DNA from: Streptomyces europaeiscabiei
GTDB taxonomy: Bacteria; Actinomycetota; Actinomycetes; Streptomycetales; Streptomycetaceae
Assembly (NCBI RefSeq): GCF_036346855.1
Contig: NZ_CP107841.1
Span: 7,506,001 to 7,570,000, forward strand
Reading direction: 5' to 3'
Length of the DNA: 64,000 nucleotides
Both the position numbers and the translations under genes were made by a program. Each line of letters opens with the position of its first letter. The first letter of the stretch is position 1. The notes beneath the pieces were generated by a model that did not search any database, was not told where the DNA came from, and saw only the letters and a program-made list of their open reading frames with translations. Shown here piece after piece: positions 41,993 to 52,418 of this stretch.

Positions 41993-43933
41993 ATGTCCGC
42001 CCCACCCCTCAAGAAGCCCGTCGTCACAGAACGTGAGGCCCGACAGGTGGCCGAGGCCGCCCGGGAGCAGGCCTGGCGCAAGCCCAGCTTCGCCAAGGAA
42101 CTGTTCCTGGGCCGGTTCCGCCTCGACCTCATCCACCCCCACCCGCTCCCCACCGACGAGGCCGTCCGGCGCGGCGAGCAGTTCCTGACCAAACTCCGCG
42201 ACTTCTGCGAGACGAAGGTCGACGGGGCCCTGATCGAGCGCGAGGCCCGCATCCCCGACGAGGTGATCAACGGGCTCAAGGAGCTCGGTGCCCTCGGAAT
42301 GAAGATCGACCCCAAGTACGGCGGTCTCGGCCTCACCCAGGTGTACTACAACAAGGCGCTGGCCCTCGTCGGCTCGGCCAGCCCGGCCATCGGCGTCCTG
42401 CTCTCGGCGCATCAGTCGATCGGCGCACCGCAGCCGCTGAAACTGTTCGGCACCCCCGAACAGAAGGAGAAGTTCCTGCCGCGCTGCGCCCGCACCGACA
42501 TCAGCGCCTTCCTCCTCACCGAACCCGACGTCGGCTCGGACCCGGCCCGCCTCGCCACCAGCGCGGTGCCCGACGGGGACGACTACGTCCTGGACGGTGT
42601 GAAGCTGTGGACGACGAACGGCGTGGTCGCCGACCTCCTTGTCGTCATGGCGCGGGTGCCGAAGTCCGACGGACACAAGGGCGGCATCACCGCCTTCGTC
42701 GTGGAGACCGACTCGCCCGGCGTCACCGTCGAGAACCGTAACGCCTTCATGGGCCTGCGCGGCATCGAGAACGGAGTCACCCGTCTCCACCAGGTCAGGG
42801 TTCCCGCCGCCCACCGCATCGGCCCCGAGGGTGCGGGCCTGAAGATCGCCCTCACCACCCTCAACACCGGCCGGCTCTCGCTCCCGGCGTCCTGCGTGGC
42901 CGCCGGCAAGTGGTGCCTGAAGATCGCCCGCGAGTGGTCGGCGGCCCGTGAGCAGTGGGGCAAGCCGGTCGCCCACCACGAGGCGGTCGGCCAGAAGATC
43001 TCCTTCATCGCCGCCACCACCTTCGCCCTGGAAGCGGTGCTCGACCTGTCCTCGCAGATGGCCGACGAGGACCGCAACGACATCCGCATCGAGGGCGCCC
43101 TGGCCAAGCTCTTCGCCTCCGAGATGGGCTGGCGCATCGCCGACGAACTCGTCCAGATCCGCGGCGGCCGCGGCTTCGAGACGGCGGATTCGCTGCGGGC
43201 GCGCGGCGAACGAGCCGTCCCCGCCGAGCAGATGCTGCGCGACCTGCGCATCAACCGGATCTTCGAGGGTTCCACGGAGATCATGCACCTGTTGATCGCC
43301 CGTGAGGCCGTGGACGCCCACCTCTCCGTGGCCGGCGACCTCATCGACCCGGAGAAGTCCCTGTCCGACAAGGCGAAGGCGGGCGCGAACGCGGGCGTCT
43401 TCTACGCCAAGTGGCTGCCCAAGCTGGTCGCGGGGCCGGGTCAACTCCCGCGCACCTACGGCGACTTCCACCCCGCGGGCCACCCCGACCTCTCCACCCA
43501 CCTGCGCTATGTCGAACGCAACGCCCGCAAGCTCGCCCGGTCCACCTTCTACGCCATGTCGCGCTGGCAGGGCCGTATGGAGACCAAGCAGGGCTTCCTG
43601 GGCCGGATCGTCGACATCGGCGCCGAACTCTTCGCGATGAGTGCCGCCGTCGTCCGCGCGGAACTGCTCCGCACCACGGGCGAGCACGGCCGTGAGGCCT
43701 ACCAGCTCGCCGACGTCTTCTGCCGTCAGTCCCGCATCCGTGTCGAGGAACTCTTCGGCCGCCTCTGGAGCAACACAGACGACCTCGACCGCAAGGTGGT
43801 CAAGGGTGTCCTCGGCGGCGCCTACGAGTGGCTGGAGCAAGGTGTGATCGACCCGTCGGGCGAGGGCCCGTGGATCGCGGACGCGACACCCGGTCCGAGT
43901 GAGAAGGAGAACGTCCACCGCCGCATCCGATGA
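41993..43933 (+). CDS. acyl-CoA dehydrogenase
   Basis: 646-aa flavoprotein of the acyl-CoA dehydrogenase superfamily, oxidising acyl-CoA to trans-2-enoyl-CoA in the cytoplasm. ATG 41993 follows GAGGTGAG. Long N-terminal alpha region, then the LLTEPDVGSDPARLAT flavin-binding segment (about residue 170), the WTTNG strand, and the C-terminal four-helix region (IRGGRGFETADSLRARGER and IFEGSTEIMHLLIARE, the latter holding the expected catalytic Glu). An extra ~170-residue C-terminal extension (VFYAKWLPKLVAGPGQLPRTYG onward) makes it longer than the usual 380-400 aa and resembles the FadE5-type subgroup. Single-gene transcript. Confidence 0.9.
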   Translation: MSAPPLKKPVVTEREARQVAEAAREQAWRKPSFAKELFLGRFRLDLIHPHPLPTDEAVRRGEQFLTKLRDFCETKVDGALIEREARIPDEVINGLKELGALGMKIDPKYGGLGLTQVYYNKALALVGSASPAIGVLLSAHQSIGAPQPLKLFGTPEQKEKFLPRCARTDISAFLLTEPDVGSDPARLATSAVPDGDDYVLDGVKLWTTNGVVADLLVVMARVPKSDGHKGGITAFVVETDSPGVTVENRNAFMGLRGIENGVTRLHQVRVPAAHRIGPEGAGLKIALTTLNTGRLSLPASCVAAGKWCLKIAREWSAAREQWGKPVAHHEAVGQKISFIAATTFALEAVLDLSSQMADEDRNDIRIEGALAKLFASEMGWRIADELVQIRGGRGFETADSLRARGERAVPAEQMLRDLRINRIFEGSTEIMHLLIAREAVDAHLSVAGDLIDPEKSLSDKAKAGANAGVFYAKWLPKLVAGPGQLPRTYGDFHPAGHPDLSTHLRYVERNARKLARSTFYAMSRWQGRMETKQGFLGRIVDIGAELFAMSAAVVRAELLRTTGEHGREAYQLADVFCRQSRIRVEELFGRLWSNTDDLDRKVVKGVLGGAYEWLEQGVIDPSGEGPWIADATPGPSEKENVHRRIR

Positions 43934-43948
43934 CATCCCACGCCTTCC

Positions 43949-44038
43949 CGCGCTCCTGAAGACCGGCCCGCAGGGCCGTCCACAGGGGCGCGGGGCCGTG
44001 TTGGTATGCGGCTCCGCCGCGTGGGCGCGACCAGCCGC
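43949..44038. repeat. family A plus family B dispersed repeat
   Basis: GGGCGCGGGGCCGTG followed by a 32-nt family B copy (44007-44038, TGCGGCTCCGCCGCGTGGGC core) between convergent genes. Self-complementary GCGGC/GCCGC core. Confidence 0.8.
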
Positions 44039-44074
44039 ATACGGCCCGCGGCCGACGGACGGCTCTCGCGTCGA

Positions 44075-44530
44075 CTAGCAGTACTTGTCGCTGGGGTCCC
44101 GCGTCGTCCAGGAGCAGGAGTCGACCTTCGAACCGCCGGCCTTCGACAGCGTCGCCGTGTCGCTCGTGTTGTTCCACACGTAGGCCTTGCGGTTCTGGTA
44201 CTTGGTCGCGCTGGTGTCCGTGCCCGAGCCGGTGCGGACCTTGATGTACTTGCCGGCCCCGATCTTCACGTCGAGGAACGTGTACTTGTGGTTGTCGGGG
44301 TCCTTGAGCACCCAGCCCTTCAGGGAGACGGGCTTCGAGCTCGTGTTCTTGATCTGCACCCACTCGCCGTTGAGGCTCGTGTTCGTCCGCGTGTCCTTGC
44401 CGGGGCTGTCGAAGTACACGCGGTGGATGACCACACCTCCGGCGGCCTCGGCCGGGCTGCTCAGCAGGGTGCCGGTCAGGGCCACGGCTCCGGCGAGCGC
44501 GGGCAGGACGGCGCGTATGCGCTTGTGCAT
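44075..44530 (-). CDS. secreted lamin-tail-domain protein
   Basis: 151-aa secreted protein. Signal peptide (HKRIRAVLPALAGAVALTG, cleavage after AEA near residue 29), then a single lamin-tail-like Ig domain: VVIHRVYFDSPGKD, NGEWVQIKNTSSKPVSLKGW, the ...KYTF...G...V. strand and YVWNNTSDTATL. Two Cys near the C-terminus (DSCSW and the last residue) can form a disulfide. ATG 44530 has GGGGGG upstream. Small LTD proteins occur in many actinomycetes, with unknown, possibly cell-surface or extracellular nucleic-acid/polymer-binding, roles. A 27-bp palindrome lies in its promoter region; divergent from dxr. Confidence 0.82.
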   Translation of the reverse strand: MHKRIRAVLPALAGAVALTGTLLSSPAEAAGGVVIHRVYFDSPGKDTRTNTSLNGEWVQIKNTSSKPVSLKGWVLKDPDNHKYTFLDVKIGAGKYIKVRTGSGTDTSATKYQNRKAYVWNNTSDTATLSKAGGSKVDSCSWTTRDPSDKYC

Positions 44531-44558
44531 GGATCCCCCCAGGGTCCTCGTTCACGAT

Positions 44559-44585
44559 CTGTTGACCCGATAATCGGATCAACAG
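44559..44585. promoter_or_regulatory. 27-bp interrupted palindrome, candidate operator
   Basis: CTGTTGA pairs with TCAACAG and CCGAT with ATCGG around a single central base, with one mismatch pair: near-perfect dyad in the gap between the LTD gene (reverse, start 44530) and dxr (forward, start 44725). No T-run and close to a start codon, so an operator rather than a terminator. Confidence 0.6.
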
Positions 44586-44724
44586 GGCAGAAGTCATATC
44601 ACCCCTGTCTTCACGCGCGCTTCACAAACGGAGAAACAGCCTCGTCGACCACAGACCGCACGAAGATGGGTCATCAAGGGGGCGCGCGGTCCTGCCGGAC
44701 ACCGGATGCGGCCACAATGGAGGG

Positions 44725-45999
44725 ATGAGCGACAGTCCAGCCCCTCTCGCCGATCCGCATCTCGTCTTCGACCCGGTCGACGGTGTACGGGACGTAGTGA
44801 TCCTCGGATCGACCGGCTCGATCGGCACCCAGGCCATCGACCTCGTCCTGCGCAACCCGGACCGCTTCCGCGTCACCGGACTCTCCGCCGCCGGAGGGCG
44901 GGTGGAGCTGCTGGCCGAGCAGGCGCACCGCCTGCGCGTGCGGACCGTCGCCGTCGCCCGCGAGGACGTCGTACCTGCGCTGCGCGAGGCCCTGGCCGGC
45001 GTGTACGGGCCCGGGGAGGCCCTGCCCGAGATCCTCGCAGGGCCGGGCGCCGCCACGGAGGTGGCCGCGTCCGACTGCCACACCGTGCTGAACGGCATCA
45101 CCGGCTCCATCGGCCTCGCCCCGACCCTCGCCGCCCTGGAGGCGGGCCGCACCCTCGCGCTCGCCAACAAGGAGTCGCTCATCGTCGGCGGTCCGCTGGT
45201 GAAGGCCGTGGCGAAGCCGGGCCAGATCATCCCGGTCGACTCCGAGCACGCCGCCCTCTTCCAGGCCCTCGCCTCCGGCACCCGGGCCGACGTGCGCAAG
45301 CTCGTCGTCACCGCTTCCGGCGGCCCCTTCCGCGGCCGCACGAAGGCGGAACTCGCCGACGTGACACCCGCCGACGCCCTCGCGCACCCCACCTGGGCCA
45401 TGGGCCCGGTCATCACCGTGAACTCCGCGACCCTGGTCAACAAGGGCCTGGAGGTCATCGAGGCGCACCTCCTCTACGACATTCCCTTCGACCGCATTGA
45501 GGTCGTCGTGCACCCCCAGTCGTATGTCCACTCGATGGTTGAGTTCACGGACGGATCGACGATGGCGCAGGCGACGCCCCCCGACATGCGGGGGCCCATC
45601 GCCATCGGCCTCGGCTGGCCGCAGCGCGTCCCGGACGCCGCGCCCGCCTTCGACTGGACCAAGGCGTCCACCTGGGAGTTCTTCCCCCTCGACACCGACG
45701 CGTTCCCGTCGGTCGGGCTCGCCCGGCATGTGGGGCAGCTCGCGGGCACCGCCCCGGCGGTGTTCAATGCGGCCAACGAGGAGTGCGTCGACGCGTTCCT
45801 GCACGGGGGTCTCCGGTTCGACGCGATCATGGAGACCGTCACGCGGGTCGTCCAGGAGCACGGCACCCCCGGAACGGGAACTTCCCTGACCGTGGCGGAC
45901 GTCCTCGAAGCGGAGACCTGGGCGCGCGCAAGGGCCCGTGAACTGACCACCTCGACAGCCGAACCCACCGAGCGGACGACCGCGGAGGCCCGTGCATGA
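44725..45999 (+). CDS. dxr: 1-deoxy-D-xylulose 5-phosphate reductoisomerase
   Basis: Second enzyme of the MEP isoprenoid pathway: DXP to MEP with NADPH and a divalent metal. 424 aa. NADPH motif [12 protein letters not shown] at about 25-37; LANKESL; metal/substrate motif [11 protein letters not shown]; the flexible-loop segment [27 protein letters not shown]; and a C-terminal helical domain. ATG 44725 sits directly behind GGAGG. Its stop overlaps the site-2 protease start (ATGA), and ispG follows, so two MEP-pathway genes and the protease form one conserved cluster. Confidence 0.95.
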   Translation: MSDSPAPLADPHLVFDPVDGVRDVVILGSTGSIGTQAIDLVLRNPDRFRVTGLSAAGGRVELLAEQAHRLRVRTVAVAREDVVPALREALAGVYGPGEALPEILAGPGAATEVAASDCHTVLNGITGSIGLAPTLAALEAGRTLALANKESLIVGGPLVKAVAKPGQIIPVDSEHAALFQALASGTRADVRKLVVTASGGPFRGRTKAELADVTPADALAHPTWAMGPVITVNSATLVNKGLEVIEAHLLYDIPFDRIEVVVHPQSYVHSMVEFTDGSTMAQATPPDMRGPIAIGLGWPQRVPDAAPAFDWTKASTWEFFPLDTDAFPSVGLARHVGQLAGTAPAVFNAANEECVDAFLHGGLRFDAIMETVTRVVQEHGTPGTGTSLTVADVLEAETWARARARELTTSTAEPTERTTAEARA

Positions 46000-47300
46000 C
46001 GACCCTGATGTTCATCCTCGGCATAGTGGTCTTCGTGATCGGCCTGGCGTTCTCGATCGCGTGGCACGAGCTGGGTCACTTCTCGACCGCCAAGCTCTTC
46101 GGTGTCCGCGTGCCCCAGTTCATGGTGGGCTTCGGCCCGACGATCTGGTCACGCAAGAAGGGCGAGACCGAGTACGGCGTCAAGGCGATCCCGCTCGGCG
46201 GCTACATCCGCATGATCGGCATGATCCCGCCCGGCCCGGACGGCCGGATCGAGAGCCGCTCGACCTCCCCGTGGCGCGTGATGATCGAGGACGCCCGCGC
46301 GGCCTCCTTCGAGGAGCTCCAGCCCGGCGACGAGGACCGCCTCTTCTACAGGCGCAAGCCGTGGAAGCGCGTCATCGTGATGTTCGCCGGGCCCTTCATG
46401 AACCTGATCCTGGCCTTCGTGATCTTCCTCGGCGTGATGATGACCTTCGGCACCCAGACCTCGACGACCACGGTCAGCAAGGTCTCGGACTGCGTCATCT
46501 CCGCCAGTGAGAACCGCTCGAAGTGCAAGGACAGCGACAAGGAGGCCCCCGCCAAGGCGGCGGGCCTGAAGCCCGGCGACAAGATCGTCGCGTTCGACGG
46601 CACCCCCGTCGAGGACTGGTCCGCCCTGCAGGCCGACATCCGCGACAACCCCGGCAAGCAGGTCACGCTCACCGTGGACCGCAAGGGCGAGAAGGTCGAC
46701 CTCACCCCCACCCTCATCAAGAACCAGGTCAGCCAGACCGACGGCCAGGGCGGCTACGTCAAGGACAAGTACGTCTACGCCGGCTGGCTCGGCTTCACCC
46801 CCGCCTCCGACATCCTCCCGCTCTCCTTCGTCGACTCCGTGGACCGCATGGGCGACATGATGGAGAACGGCGTCGAGTCCCTGCTCTCCCTGCCCGCCAA
46901 GGTCCCCGCCCTGTGGGACGCCACCTTCGGCGACGGCGAGCGCGAGGCCGACTCACCCATGGGCGTGGTCGGCGCGGCCCGCGTCGGCGGCGAGATCTTC
47001 ACCATGGACATCCCCGCCACCCAGCAGCTCGCCAGCTTCCTCATCCTGCTGGCCGGCTTCAACCTCTCCCTGTTCCTCTTCAACATGCTCCCGCTCCTCC
47101 CGCTCGACGGCGGGCACATCGCGGGCGCCCTGTGGGAGTCGCTGCGCCGGACCGCGGCCAAGGTGCTGCGCCGGCCCGACCCCGGCCCCTTCGACGTGGC
47201 GAAGCTGATGCCCGTCGCGTACGTGGTGGCCGGCATCTTCGTCTGCTTCACGCTGCTGGTGCTGATCGCGGACCTCGTGAACCCGGTGCGCATCTCGTAG
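45996..47300 (+). CDS. site-2 intramembrane metalloprotease (RseP/Rip family, M50)
   Basis: 434-aa membrane zinc protease of the M50 family. HELGH zinc motif at residues 24-28 in the first helix, a PDZ domain at about 180-260 ([19 protein letters not shown]), and a C-terminal NxxPxxPLDGGH motif supplying the third ligand. It cuts membrane-bound anti-sigma factors or remnant signal peptides. ATG overlaps the dxr stop. The dxr-rip-ispG order is widely conserved in actinobacteria. Confidence 0.94.
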   Translation: MTTLMFILGIVVFVIGLAFSIAWHELGHFSTAKLFGVRVPQFMVGFGPTIWSRKKGETEYGVKAIPLGGYIRMIGMIPPGPDGRIESRSTSPWRVMIEDARAASFEELQPGDEDRLFYRRKPWKRVIVMFAGPFMNLILAFVIFLGVMMTFGTQTSTTTVSKVSDCVISASENRSKCKDSDKEAPAKAAGLKPGDKIVAFDGTPVEDWSALQADIRDNPGKQVTLTVDRKGEKVDLTPTLIKNQVSQTDGQGGYVKDKYVYAGWLGFTPASDILPLSFVDSVDRMGDMMENGVESLLSLPAKVPALWDATFGDGEREADSPMGVVGAARVGGEIFTMDIPATQQLASFLILLAGFNLSLFLFNMLPLLPLDGGHIAGALWESLRRTAAKVLRRPDPGPFDVAKLMPVAYVVAGIFVCFTLLVLIADLVNPVRIS

Positions 47301-47316
47301 TCACCCGTTGTTCACG

Positions 47317-47352
47317 GCGGCCGGGCACGCTCACGGAGCGGCGCCCGGCCGC
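47317..47352. terminator. stem-loop behind the protease gene
   Basis: GCGGCCGGGC pairs with 47343-47352, with a 16-nt loop that contains further short pairs. May attenuate transcription before ispG. Confidence 0.55.
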
Positions 47353-47429
47353 TGTCGTACGGATGCGTCCGCCCATCTGTGTCCGAACTCCGCAGCGAGT
47401 CTCCCCAACGGGTGGGTTACGGATCGATG

Positions 47430-47464
47430 GGGGTCCCCCGCCGAGTGCATTCGAGGTGGGGGAG
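47430..47464. repeat. family C hairpin repeat (GGGTCCCCC...GGTGGGGGAG)
   Basis: Imperfect hairpin in the ispG leader. The copy at 50600-50638 is in the opposite orientation, before proS. Confidence 0.6.
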
Positions 47465-47557
47465 TGCTCGGGCACCTGCCCGTGCCGTAATCTCGAAGCC
47501 TGGAGCCCGCCCGTACCGGGAACCGATCCTGATCCACAACTTGGGGTTGCACAGCAG

Positions 47558-48715
47558 ATGACTGCGATTTCTCTTGGCATGCCGTCCGTTCCGACCAAGC
47601 TCGCCGAGCGCCGGAAGAGCCGGCAGATCCAGGTCGGATCCGTGGCGGTCGGTGGAGACGCCCCGGTGTCGGTCCAGTCGATGACCACCACGCGTACGTC
47701 GGACATCGGCGCCACACTGCAGCAGATCGCCGAGCTGACGGCCTCCGGCTGCCAGATCGTCCGCGTCGCCTGCCCCACGCAGGACGACGCCGACGCCCTG
47801 TCGACGATCGCGCGTAAGTCTCAGATCCCGGTGATCGCCGACATCCACTTCCAGCCGAAGTACGTCTTCGCCGCGATCGAGGCCGGCTGCGCCGCCGTCC
47901 GCGTCAACCCCGGCAACATCAAGCAGTTCGACGACAAGGTCAAGGAGATCGCCAAGGCGGCGAACGACCACGGCACCCCGATCCGCATCGGTGTCAACGC
48001 CGGCTCCCTGGACCGCCGCCTCCTTCAGAAGTACGGCAAGGCCACCCCCGAGGCGCTGGTCGAGTCCGCCCTCTGGGAGGCCTCCCTCTTCGAGGAGCAC
48101 GGCTTCCGGGACATCAAGATCTCGGTCAAGCACAACGACCCGGTCGTCATGGTCAACGCCTACCGCCAGCTCGCCGCCCAGTGCGACTACCCCCTCCACC
48201 TCGGCGTCACCGAGGCCGGCCCCGCCTTCCAGGGCACCATCAAGTCGGCAGTCGCCTTCGGCGCGCTGCTCTCCGAGGGCATCGGCGACACGATCCGCGT
48301 CTCCCTGTCGGCCCCGCCGGTCGAGGAGATCAAGGTCGGCAACCAGATCCTGGAATCCCTCAACCTCCGCCAGCGCGGCCTGGAGATCGTCTCCTGCCCC
48401 TCCTGCGGCCGGGCCCAGGTCGACGTCTACAAGCTCGCCGAAGAGGTCACGGCCGGTCTGACCGGCATGGAGGTCCCGCTGCGCGTAGCCGTCATGGGCT
48501 GCGTGGTGAACGGCCCCGGCGAGGCACGCGAGGCCGACCTCGGCGTCGCCTCCGGCAACGGCAAGGGCCAGATCTTCGTCAAGGGCGAGATCATCAAGAC
48601 CGTCCCCGAATCCAAGATCGTCGAGACCCTCATCGAGGAGGCGATGAAGATCGCCGAACAGATGGAGGCGGACGGCATCGCCTCCGGCGAGCCGACGGTT
48701 GCGGTAGCGGGCTGA
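47558..48715 (+). CDS. ispG: 4-hydroxy-3-methylbut-2-en-1-yl diphosphate synthase (flavodoxin)
   Basis: Penultimate MEP-pathway step: MEcPP to HMBPP, using a [4Fe-4S] cluster and reduced flavodoxin/ferredoxin. 385 aa. N-terminal TIM-like barrel ([29 protein letters not shown]) and the C-terminal cluster-binding motifs CPSCGR (about residue 280) and [13 protein letters not shown] 47558 was chosen because the family start [10 protein letters not shown] matches; the frame is open much further 5', into the protease gene. No good Shine-Dalgarno is visible, but the leader carries a hairpin repeat. Confidence 0.94.
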   Translation: MTAISLGMPSVPTKLAERRKSRQIQVGSVAVGGDAPVSVQSMTTTRTSDIGATLQQIAELTASGCQIVRVACPTQDDADALSTIARKSQIPVIADIHFQPKYVFAAIEAGCAAVRVNPGNIKQFDDKVKEIAKAANDHGTPIRIGVNAGSLDRRLLQKYGKATPEALVESALWEASLFEEHGFRDIKISVKHNDPVVMVNAYRQLAAQCDYPLHLGVTEAGPAFQGTIKSAVAFGALLSEGIGDTIRVSLSAPPVEEIKVGNQILESLNLRQRGLEIVSCPSCGRAQVDVYKLAEEVTAGLTGMEVPLRVAVMGCVVNGPGEAREADLGVASGNGKGQIFVKGEIIKTVPESKIVETLIEEAMKIAEQMEADGIASGEPTVAVAG

Positions 48716-48730
48716 GGGGCCGCAGGCCTC

Positions 48731-48788
48731 TCAGGGGCGCGGGGCTGTGTCCGATGTGCGGCTCCGCCGCGTGGGCGCGACCAGCCAC
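48731..48788. repeat. family A/B dispersed repeat after ispG
   Basis: TCAGGGGCGCGGGG followed by the family B element at 48757-48788, identical over 30 nt to the copy at 49910. Confidence 0.8.
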
Positions 48789-48928
48789 GACGCACCCGTA
48801 CCCGCCGAAGCACAGTGGCCCCCGGGCCATGGGGCGCCCGCCCGTGGCGCAGCCGCCGGGCGCCCCGCCACAGCCCGGCAGGGTATCGTGCGGAGACCAG
48901 CGCAGACCCCAGGGTGAGGCTCCCGCAC

Positions 48929-49783
48929 GTGTTGACCCAGACCACCACCAGGGTCCTCGAACCGAGTGACCTGGACGCCGCACTCGCCGTCCTGGACCGA
49001 GACCCCGTCGCGAACGCCTTCGTGACGTCCCGCGTCCAGGCCGCCGGCCTGGACCCCTGGCGGCTCGGCGGCGAGATGTGGGGCTGGTACGAAGACGGCG
49101 CCCTGACCTCCCTCTGCTACGCCGGCGCCAACCTCGTCCCGATCTGTGCCACCCCCCGCGCCGTGCGCGCCTTCGCCGACCGCGCCCGTCGGGCCGGCCG
49201 CCGCTGCTCCTCGGTCGTCGGCCCCGCCGAATCCACCGCCCAGCTCTGGCGGCTGCTCGAACCCAGCTGGGGCCCGGCCCGCGAGGTCCGCTCCCACCAG
49301 CCCCTCATGGTCACCGACCGGCTCCCCGACCCCGCCGAGGTCACCCCCGACCCGTACGTCCGCCGGATCCGCAAGGACGAGATGGACGCGATCATGCCGG
49401 CGTGCGTCGCGATGTTCACCGAGGAGGTCGGCGTCTCCCCGCTGGCCGGCGACGGCGGCCTCCTCTACCAGGCGCGCGTCGCCGAACTCGTGGGCTCCGG
49501 CCGCTCCTTCGCCCGCCTCGGCCCCGACGGCCGTGTCGTCTTCAAGGCCGAGATCGGCGCGGCGACCCCCCGGGCCTGCCAGATCCAGGGCGTCTGGGTG
49601 GCCCCCGAACACCGGGGCCGGGGCCTGGCCGCCCCCGGCATGGCAGCGGTCCTCCGCTACGCCCTGGCCGACGTGGCCCCCCTGGTCAGCCTCTACGTCA
49701 ACGACTTCAACACGGCGGCACGGCGCACGTACCGAAGGGTGGGCTTCCAGGAAGTGGGCGCCTTCATGAGCGTCCTGTTCTGA
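48929..49783 (+). CDS. GNAT acetyltransferase with N-terminal DUF4081-like domain
   Basis: 284-aa protein. N-terminal domain (about residues 1-130: LEPSDLDAALAVLDRDP, RRCSSVVGPAES) of the DUF4081 kind. The C-terminal GNAT fold has the acetyl-CoA loop WVAPEHRGRGLA, and NDFNTAARRTYRRVGF for the beta4-alpha4 segment. GTG 48929 is a guess; GTG 48914 and TTG 48932 also fit, and the frame is open to 48815. Lies just downstream of ispG in the conserved streptomycete order. Acceptor unknown. Confidence 0.85.
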   Translation: MLTQTTTRVLEPSDLDAALAVLDRDPVANAFVTSRVQAAGLDPWRLGGEMWGWYEDGALTSLCYAGANLVPICATPRAVRAFADRARRAGRRCSSVVGPAESTAQLWRLLEPSWGPAREVRSHQPLMVTDRLPDPAEVTPDPYVRRIRKDEMDAIMPACVAMFTEEVGVSPLAGDGGLLYQARVAELVGSGRSFARLGPDGRVVFKAEIGAATPRACQIQGVWVAPEHRGRGLAAPGMAAVLRYALADVAPLVSLYVNDFNTAARRTYRRVGFQEVGAFMSVLF

Positions 49784-49789
49784 GGGATC

Positions 49790-49849
49790 GGTTCTCCGAA
49801 GGGTCCTTCTCCGAAGGGTCGCTTTCCGACGGATCGGCTTCGGTGGGCG
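49790..49849 (+). repeat. 15-nt tandem repeat directly after the GNAT stop
   Basis: GGTTCTCCGAAGGGT, CCTTCTCCGAAGGGT and two decayed units. The period keeps one frame open, reading FSEGS-like pentapeptides. Confidence 0.75.
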
Positions 49850-49890
49850 TGCGTTCCGACCGCCGGGCAAGGTGCGCGCCCTTCGAGGAC

Positions 49891-49941
49891 ACGCGGGGCC
49901 GTATCGACGTGCGGCTCCGCCGCGTGGGCGCGACCAGCCAC
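49891..49941. repeat. family A/B dispersed repeat between the two GNAT genes
   Basis: ACGCGGGGCCGTATCGACG followed by a family B copy at 49910-49941. Confidence 0.8.
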
Positions 49942-49993
49942 ATCCAGCCCCGCACCCCGCAGGCAACCCGAACCCCCCTGTAGCATCCGCAAC

Positions 49994-50524
49994 ATGAGCC
50001 TCGTCATCGGCCCCTTGGACCTCTCCGCCCACGTGGACGAGGCCCTGGCCGTCCAAGCCGTCGCCTTCGGTCTGGGTCCCGACGAGGTGGCCGTACGCCG
50101 CCAGATCGTCCTCCGCCACATGACCTACCCGGGGGCACGCGCACTCGGCGCCACGGCGGAAGGCCGCCTCGTGGGGTTCGTCTACGGCATGCCCAACAAC
50201 CGCGGCCACTGGTGGTCCACCGTCGTGGAGCCCTACCTCCGCGCCCTCGACCACGAGCACTGGCTGGACGACTCCTTCGTGATCACCGAACTGCACGTCC
50301 ACCCCCGCCACCAGAACCACGGCGTCGGCCGCGCCCTGATCACCACCATCACCGACAGCGTGACCGAACCCCGCTCGATCCTCTCCGCGATCGACGTGGA
50401 CAGCCCGGCCCGCGGCCTGTACCGCTCCCTCGGCTACACGGACCTGGCCCGTCAGGTCGTCTTCCCCAGCGCCCCCAAGCCGTACGCGGTGATGGGCGCC
50501 CCCCTGCCCCTGCGCCGCAGGTAG
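49994..50524 (+). CDS. GNAT family N-acetyltransferase
   Basis: 176-aa single-domain acetyltransferase. Core motifs: [13 protein letters not shown] for beta2/3, [20 protein letters not shown] (acetyl-CoA pyrophosphate loop, QNHGVGRA) at about residue 95-115, and GLYRSLGY near the end. Stands alone between repeats and proS; second of two GNAT genes in tandem. ATG 49994 has no strong ribosome binding site. Substrate unknown. Confidence 0.88.
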   Translation: MSLVIGPLDLSAHVDEALAVQAVAFGLGPDEVAVRRQIVLRHMTYPGARALGATAEGRLVGFVYGMPNNRGHWWSTVVEPYLRALDHEHWLDDSFVITELHVHPRHQNHGVGRALITTITDSVTEPRSILSAIDVDSPARGLYRSLGYTDLARQVVFPSAPKPYAVMGAPLPLRRR

Positions 50525-50599
50525 CCGCCGTACCAGGACCTTCCGCCACCGCCGGATTTCCACGGGCCCCCGCCCCCCGGCTAACCTCCTGCCATCACG

Positions 50600-50638
50600 C
50601 TCCCCACTCTCGGCCGCGCTCGAGCGGGGGGACCCCCA
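50600..50638. repeat. family C hairpin repeat before proS
   Basis: CTCCCCACTCTCGG...GGGGGGACCCCCA hairpin ending just upstream of the proS ribosome binding site. Known from many Streptomyces intergenic regions. Confidence 0.65.
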
Positions 50639-50658
50639 TCGGCAGGAGTACGAGAACC

Positions 50659-52362
50659 ATGGCGAACGCACCGGTCCAGCGCATGTCCCAGTTGATGGCG
50701 AAGACGCTGCGCGACGACCCGGCGGACGCCGAGGTGCTCAGCCACAAGCTCCTCGTCCGCGCCGGCTACGTCCGCCGCACGGCGGCCGGTGTGTGGACCT
50801 GGCTGCCCCTCGGCAAGAAGGTCCTCGCCAACGTGGAGCGCATCGTCCGCGAGGAGATGGACGCGATCGGCGCCCAGGAGGTGCTGCTCCCCGCACTGCT
50901 GCCGAAGGAGCCCTACGAGGCGACCGGCCGCTGGGACGAGTACGGCCCGGAGCTGTTCCGCCTGAAGGACCGCAAGGGCGGCGACTACCTCCTCGGCCCC
51001 ACCCACGAGGAGATCTTCACGCTGATCGTGAAGGACCAGGCGTCCTCCTACAAGGACCTGCCGGTGATCCTCTACCAGATCCAGACCAAGTTCCGTGACG
51101 AGGCCCGCCCCCGCGCCGGCATCCTGCGCGGCCGCGAGTTCCTGATGAAGGACTCGTACTCCTTCGACACGGAGGACGAGGGCCTCGCCCAGTCGTACGC
51201 CCTGCACCGCCAGGCGTACCAGAAGGTGTTCGAGCGTCTGGGCCTCGACTACCGCATCTGCGCGGCGACCGCGGGCGCGATGGGCGGCTCGAAGTCGGAG
51301 GAGTTCCTGGCCCCGGCCGGCGCCGGCGAGGACACCTTCGCGGACTGCCCGGCGTGCGACTTCGCGGCCAACACCGAGGCGATCACGTTCGAGTTGAAGC
51401 CGGTGGACGCCGACGGCGTGCCCGCGCTCGAAGAGATCCCGACGCCCGACACCCCGACCATCGAGACCCTCGCCGCGCACCTGGGCGTCGCGGCCTCCGC
51501 CACCCTGAAGAACCTCCTCGTGAAGGTCGACGGCGAGATCGTCGCCGTCGGCGTCCCCGGCGACCGCGAGGTCGACATGGGCAAGGTCGAGGCGCACTTC
51601 GCCCCGGCGGTCGTCGAGATGGTCACCGAGGCGGACTTCGCGGGCCGCCCCGACCTGGTCCGCGGCTATGTCGGCCCGCAGGGCCTGGGCGAGAAGGTGA
51701 CATACATCGCCGACCCGCGGGTGGCGCCGGGCACCGCCTGGATCACCGGTGCCAACAAGGCCGGCACACACGCCAAGAACGTCGTCGCGGGCCGTGACTT
51801 CGAGGTCGGCGAGTACGTCGACGTCGTGGTCGTCCAGGAGGGCGACCCCTGCCCGAACTGCGGCACCGGCCTCAAGCTGGACCGCGCCATCGAGATCGGC
51901 CACATCTTCCAGCTCGGCCGCAAGTACGCCGACGCCCTCAAGCTCGACGTCCTCGGACAGCACGGCAAGCCCGTCCGCGTCACCATGGGCTCGTACGGCA
52001 TCGGCGTCTCCCGCGCGGTCGCCGCCCTCGCCGAGCAGTCCGCCGACGACAAGGGCCTGTGCTGGCCCGCCGAGGTCGCCCCGGCCGATGTGCACGTCGT
52101 CGCCGCGGGCAAGGCCCTGCAGACCGAACTGGCCCTCGACGTCTCGGAGAAGCTGCGGGCCGCCGGCCTGCGCGTCCTGGTCGACGACCGTGCCGGTGTC
52201 TCCCCGGGCGTGAAGTTCACCGACTCCGAGCTGATCGGCGTACCGAAGATCCTGGTCGCCGGCCGCCGCTCCGCCGAGGGCGTCCTGGAACTGAAGGACC
52301 GCCGCACCGGTGAGCGCGAGGAGCTGACGGTCGACGAGGCGATCGCCCGCCTCACCGTCTGA
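50659..52362 (+). CDS. proS: prolyl-tRNA synthetase
   Basis: Class II aminoacyl-tRNA synthetase charging tRNA-Pro, 567 aa, bacterial type with inserted editing domain. Motif 1 at about 60-80 ([17 protein letters not shown]), motif 2 [21 protein letters not shown], the editing INS domain between about 230 and 385 ([34 protein letters not shown]), motif 3 [10 protein letters not shown], and a C-terminal anticodon domain. ATG 50659 has AGGAG upstream. No tRNA-binding leader (T-box) is visible. Confidence 0.95.
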   Translation: MANAPVQRMSQLMAKTLRDDPADAEVLSHKLLVRAGYVRRTAAGVWTWLPLGKKVLANVERIVREEMDAIGAQEVLLPALLPKEPYEATGRWDEYGPELFRLKDRKGGDYLLGPTHEEIFTLIVKDQASSYKDLPVILYQIQTKFRDEARPRAGILRGREFLMKDSYSFDTEDEGLAQSYALHRQAYQKVFERLGLDYRICAATAGAMGGSKSEEFLAPAGAGEDTFADCPACDFAANTEAITFELKPVDADGVPALEEIPTPDTPTIETLAAHLGVAASATLKNLLVKVDGEIVAVGVPGDREVDMGKVEAHFAPAVVEMVTEADFAGRPDLVRGYVGPQGLGEKVTYIADPRVAPGTAWITGANKAGTHAKNVVAGRDFEVGEYVDVVVVQEGDPCPNCGTGLKLDRAIEIGHIFQLGRKYADALKLDVLGQHGKPVRVTMGSYGIGVSRAVAALAEQSADDKGLCWPAEVAPADVHVVAAGKALQTELALDVSEKLRAAGLRVLVDDRAGVSPGVKFTDSELIGVPKILVAGRRSAEGVLELKDRRTGEREELTVDEAIARLTV

Positions 52363-52418
52363 AGGAAACCCTCAGAATCTTCTCCGGCGGCGTATAGGCG
52401 CCTCACAGGTTTCTCTCA

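Noticed and set aside
41510..43936. Reverse open frame opposite the acyl-CoA dehydrogenase gene
   Set aside because: The forward frame has the family motifs and a good ribosome binding site; the reverse translation is low-complexity Gly/Val/Leu.
50525..50658. T-box or other riboswitch before proS
   Set aside because: No T-box sequence or specifier stem is visible; the only structure is the common family C hairpin repeat.
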